NCBI GenBank assembly: GCA_021443515.1
Contig: JABUTT010000194.1
Coordinates: 1 to 38,019 of the forward strand
Length of the DNA stretch: 38,019 bases
Source of the DNA: Bacteroidales bacterium
GTDB taxonomy: Bacteria; Bacteroidota; Bacteroidia; Bacteroidales; UBA932
Direction: 5' to 3'
Position numbers and translations under genes: made by a program. Positions 36,133-38,019 of the stretch are shown here, in pieces. Position 1 is the stretch's first letter. Every line of letters starts with the position of its first letter. Under the pieces are notes generated by a model. The model searched no databases. It was not told where the DNA came from and saw nothing but the letters and a program-made list of their open reading frames with translations.

Positions 36133-37332
36133 ATGAAAAAGAGTATCTGTCTTTATTTCCAAGTCCATCAGCCACTGAGACTTAGACTCTACCGTTTCTT
36201 CGATATCGGAAAAGACTCTCATTATTACGACGATTTCACAAACCGCACCATACTCTCAAGAGTTGCAGAGAAGTGCTATCTTCCTGCCAACGCAATGCTT
36301 GAGGAACTCATAAAGGCAAACAAAGGACGCTTCAAGGTTGCCTTCAGCATTTCTGGTTCTGCCCTCGAGCAGTTCGACCGCTATGCACCCAAGGTAATCG
36401 CATCTTTCAAGAGACTTGCAGACACAGGATGCGTGGAATTCCTCAGCGAGACCTATTATCACTCTCTTGCAGCCCTCGGTAGCGAGCAGGAGTTCAAACA
36501 TCAGGTTGAGAAGCACGCTCAGGCCATCGAATATTATTTCGGAGTCAAGCCTGTAACCTTCCGCAACACTGAGTTGATTTACTCTGATTCCATCTCTGCC
36601 ATGGTATATGAACTCGGCTTCAAAACAATGCTTTCCGAAGGAGCAAGGCACATTCTCGCATGGAAGAGCCCTAACTTCGTTTACAACAGTTGCTTGCAGC
36701 CGAAACTCAAACTTCTCCTGAGAAACTACACTCTCAGCGACGACATTGCTTTCCGTTTCAGCGACAAGGGTTGGAACGAGCATCCACTCACAGCAGAGAA
36801 ATACATTTCCTGGGTTAAGAATGCCCTTTCAACAGACGACATCGTGAACATCTTTATGGACTATGAAACCTTTGGCGAACATCAGAAGGCTTCTTCAGGC
36901 ATCTTCGATTTCTTCAAGGCATTCGTAAATCAGGTGCTCTACGAGAACTCAATCGAGTTCGTAACTCCGGCTCAGGCTACCAAGAAACACTCTTCAGTCG
37001 GGGACATTGAGGCTACCGACCCTGTATCTTGGGCAGATGAGGAAAGGGATATTTCCGCTTGGCTCGGTAACGACCTCCAGAACGATGCCTTCGGCAAACT
37101 CTACGACCTTATCGAGAACCTTTCGATTGCAAATGACGAAGGACTATGGTCTGATTTCGGTCACCTCAGCGAGAGCGACCACCTTTATTACATGTGTACA
37201 AAATTCTTCTCTGATGGAGCAGTCCACTCATATTTCAACCCATACGACACTCCATACGAGGCATTTATAAACTATATGAACGTTTTGAGCGACTTCTCGC
37301 TCCGTGTGAAAGAAAAAGTTAAACTTAAATAA
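36133..37332 (+). CDS. GH57 family alpha-amylase/glucanotransferase-type enzyme
   Basis: MKKSICLYFQVHQPLRLRLYRFFDIG N-terminus; FRNTELIYSDSISAMVYELGFKTMLSEGARHILAWKSPN; IFMDYETFGEHQ. Confidence 0.92.
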   Translation: MKKSICLYFQVHQPLRLRLYRFFDIGKDSHYYDDFTNRTILSRVAEKCYLPANAMLEELIKANKGRFKVAFSISGSALEQFDRYAPKVIASFKRLADTGCVEFLSETYYHSLAALGSEQEFKHQVEKHAQAIEYYFGVKPVTFRNTELIYSDSISAMVYELGFKTMLSEGARHILAWKSPNFVYNSCLQPKLKLLLRNYTLSDDIAFRFSDKGWNEHPLTAEKYISWVKNALSTDDIVNIFMDYETFGEHQKASSGIFDFFKAFVNQVLYENSIEFVTPAQATKKHSSVGDIEATDPVSWADEERDISAWLGNDLQNDAFGKLYDLIENLSIANDEGLWSDFGHLSESDHLYYMCTKFFSDGAVHSYFNPYDTPYEAFINYMNVLSDFSLRVKEKVKLK

Positions 37333-37336
37333 ATCT

Positions 37337-38019
37337 ATGTATTACAGACGAATCGATTTTAGCTACCCATCCTGGAGTAGTGTACTTGTATCCAGGGATC
37401 TTCCCGAAGCCCTAAAAGACCTTGAGACTCTTTCCAAGAATCTCTGGTGGTGTTGGAATGAGTCTGCAAAGGCGCTTTTCAAGGAAATAGACCCTGAAGG
37501 ATGGCACGATTTCAACCACAATCCCATTGCGGTTCTCAACAGTGTCAAATATAAAAAATTCAAACAACTCGCAGCGGACTCCAAGTTCATGGCCCGTCTT
37601 GGGAAAGTAATGAATGAGTTCAACGATTATATGGCTCTCAAAAGCCAAAGAACAAACCCGTCAATCGCCTACTTCTGTATGGAGTATGGTCTTGATGCTT
37701 CCCTGAAGATATACTCCGGCGGTCTCGGCATTCTTGCAGGCGACTACCTCAAGGAGTCTTCGGATATGAACACCAACATGGTGGCTGTCGGTCTGCTTTA
37801 CCGTTACGGCTATTTTACCCAGAAGATTTCATCTCAGGGCACACAGGTCTCAAACTATGACCCACAGGACTTCAACAACATTCCTGCAACTCCTGTAAGA
37901 GATGAGAATGGAGAATGGATGAAGATTGGGGTAGATTTCCCCGGAAGAACAGTTCTCGCACGCATCTGGAAGGTCGCTGTTGGTCGCACTGACCTCTATC
38001 TTCTCGATACAGACTTTGA
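37337..38019 (+). CDS. glgP: Alpha-glucan (glycogen/starch) phosphorylase, N-terminal part; truncated at right edge
   Basis: MYYRRIDFSYPSWSSVLVSRDLPEALKDLETLSKNLWWCWNESAKALFKEID...PSIAYFCMEYGLDASLKIYSGGLGILAGDYLKESSD; open to the window end (final tga is out of frame), so absent from ORF track. Confidence 0.9.
   Translation, partial: MYYRRIDFSYPSWSSVLVSRDLPEALKDLETLSKNLWWCWNESAKALFKEIDPEGWHDFNHNPIAVLNSVKYKKFKQLAADSKFMARLGKVMNEFNDYMALKSQRTNPSIAYFCMEYGLDASLKIYSGGLGILAGDYLKESSDMNTNMVAVGLLYRYGYFTQKISSQGTQVSNYDPQDFNNIPATPVRDENGEWMKIGVDFPGRTVLARIWKVAVGRTDLYLLDTDF

Overview
The window is a Bacteroidetes/Bacteroidales-type chromosomal segment, judged from TAnnTTTG promoter boxes, Mfa2-like lipoproteins and gene families. 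It is mostly housekeeping. From left to right: (1) a truncated Wzz-type polysaccharide chain-length/tyrosine kinase gene and a Wza-type export lipoprotein, both on minus; (2) a plus-strand trio of HELSH-motif lipoprotein, predicted barrel-like secreted protein and Mfa2/FimB-like lipoprotein, then ComM/YifB; (3) a tightly overlapped minus-strand operon dnaX-lptB-ftsY-pheT-DUF4296-like lipoprotein-radical SAM-deoC; (4) a minus-strand envelope cluster of a TM2-like protein, a LolA-like protein and two tandem TPR/PGxGxxYxG membrane proteins; (5) an O-methyltransferase, an M16 peptidase and a secreted protein; (6) a noncoding interval of about 400 bp (20265-20663) with several inverted repeats and a two-copy 38-bp palindromic repeat, next to ppdK; (7) a degenerate PurL/AIR-synthase-like gene, folC, der, prs and engB; (8) xseA plus a 56-aa xseB absent from the ORF track; (9) a glycogen operon of eukaryote-type (GH13_8-like) branching enzyme, debranching enzyme, GT4 synthase, GH57 and a truncated GlgP. 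I saw no phage, CRISPR-Cas, rRNA or tRNA signal. The best candidates for something undescribed are the structured intergenic element at 20265-20663, the PGxG/TM2/LolA cluster, the divergent PurL-like protein and the HELSH/Mfa2-like trio.
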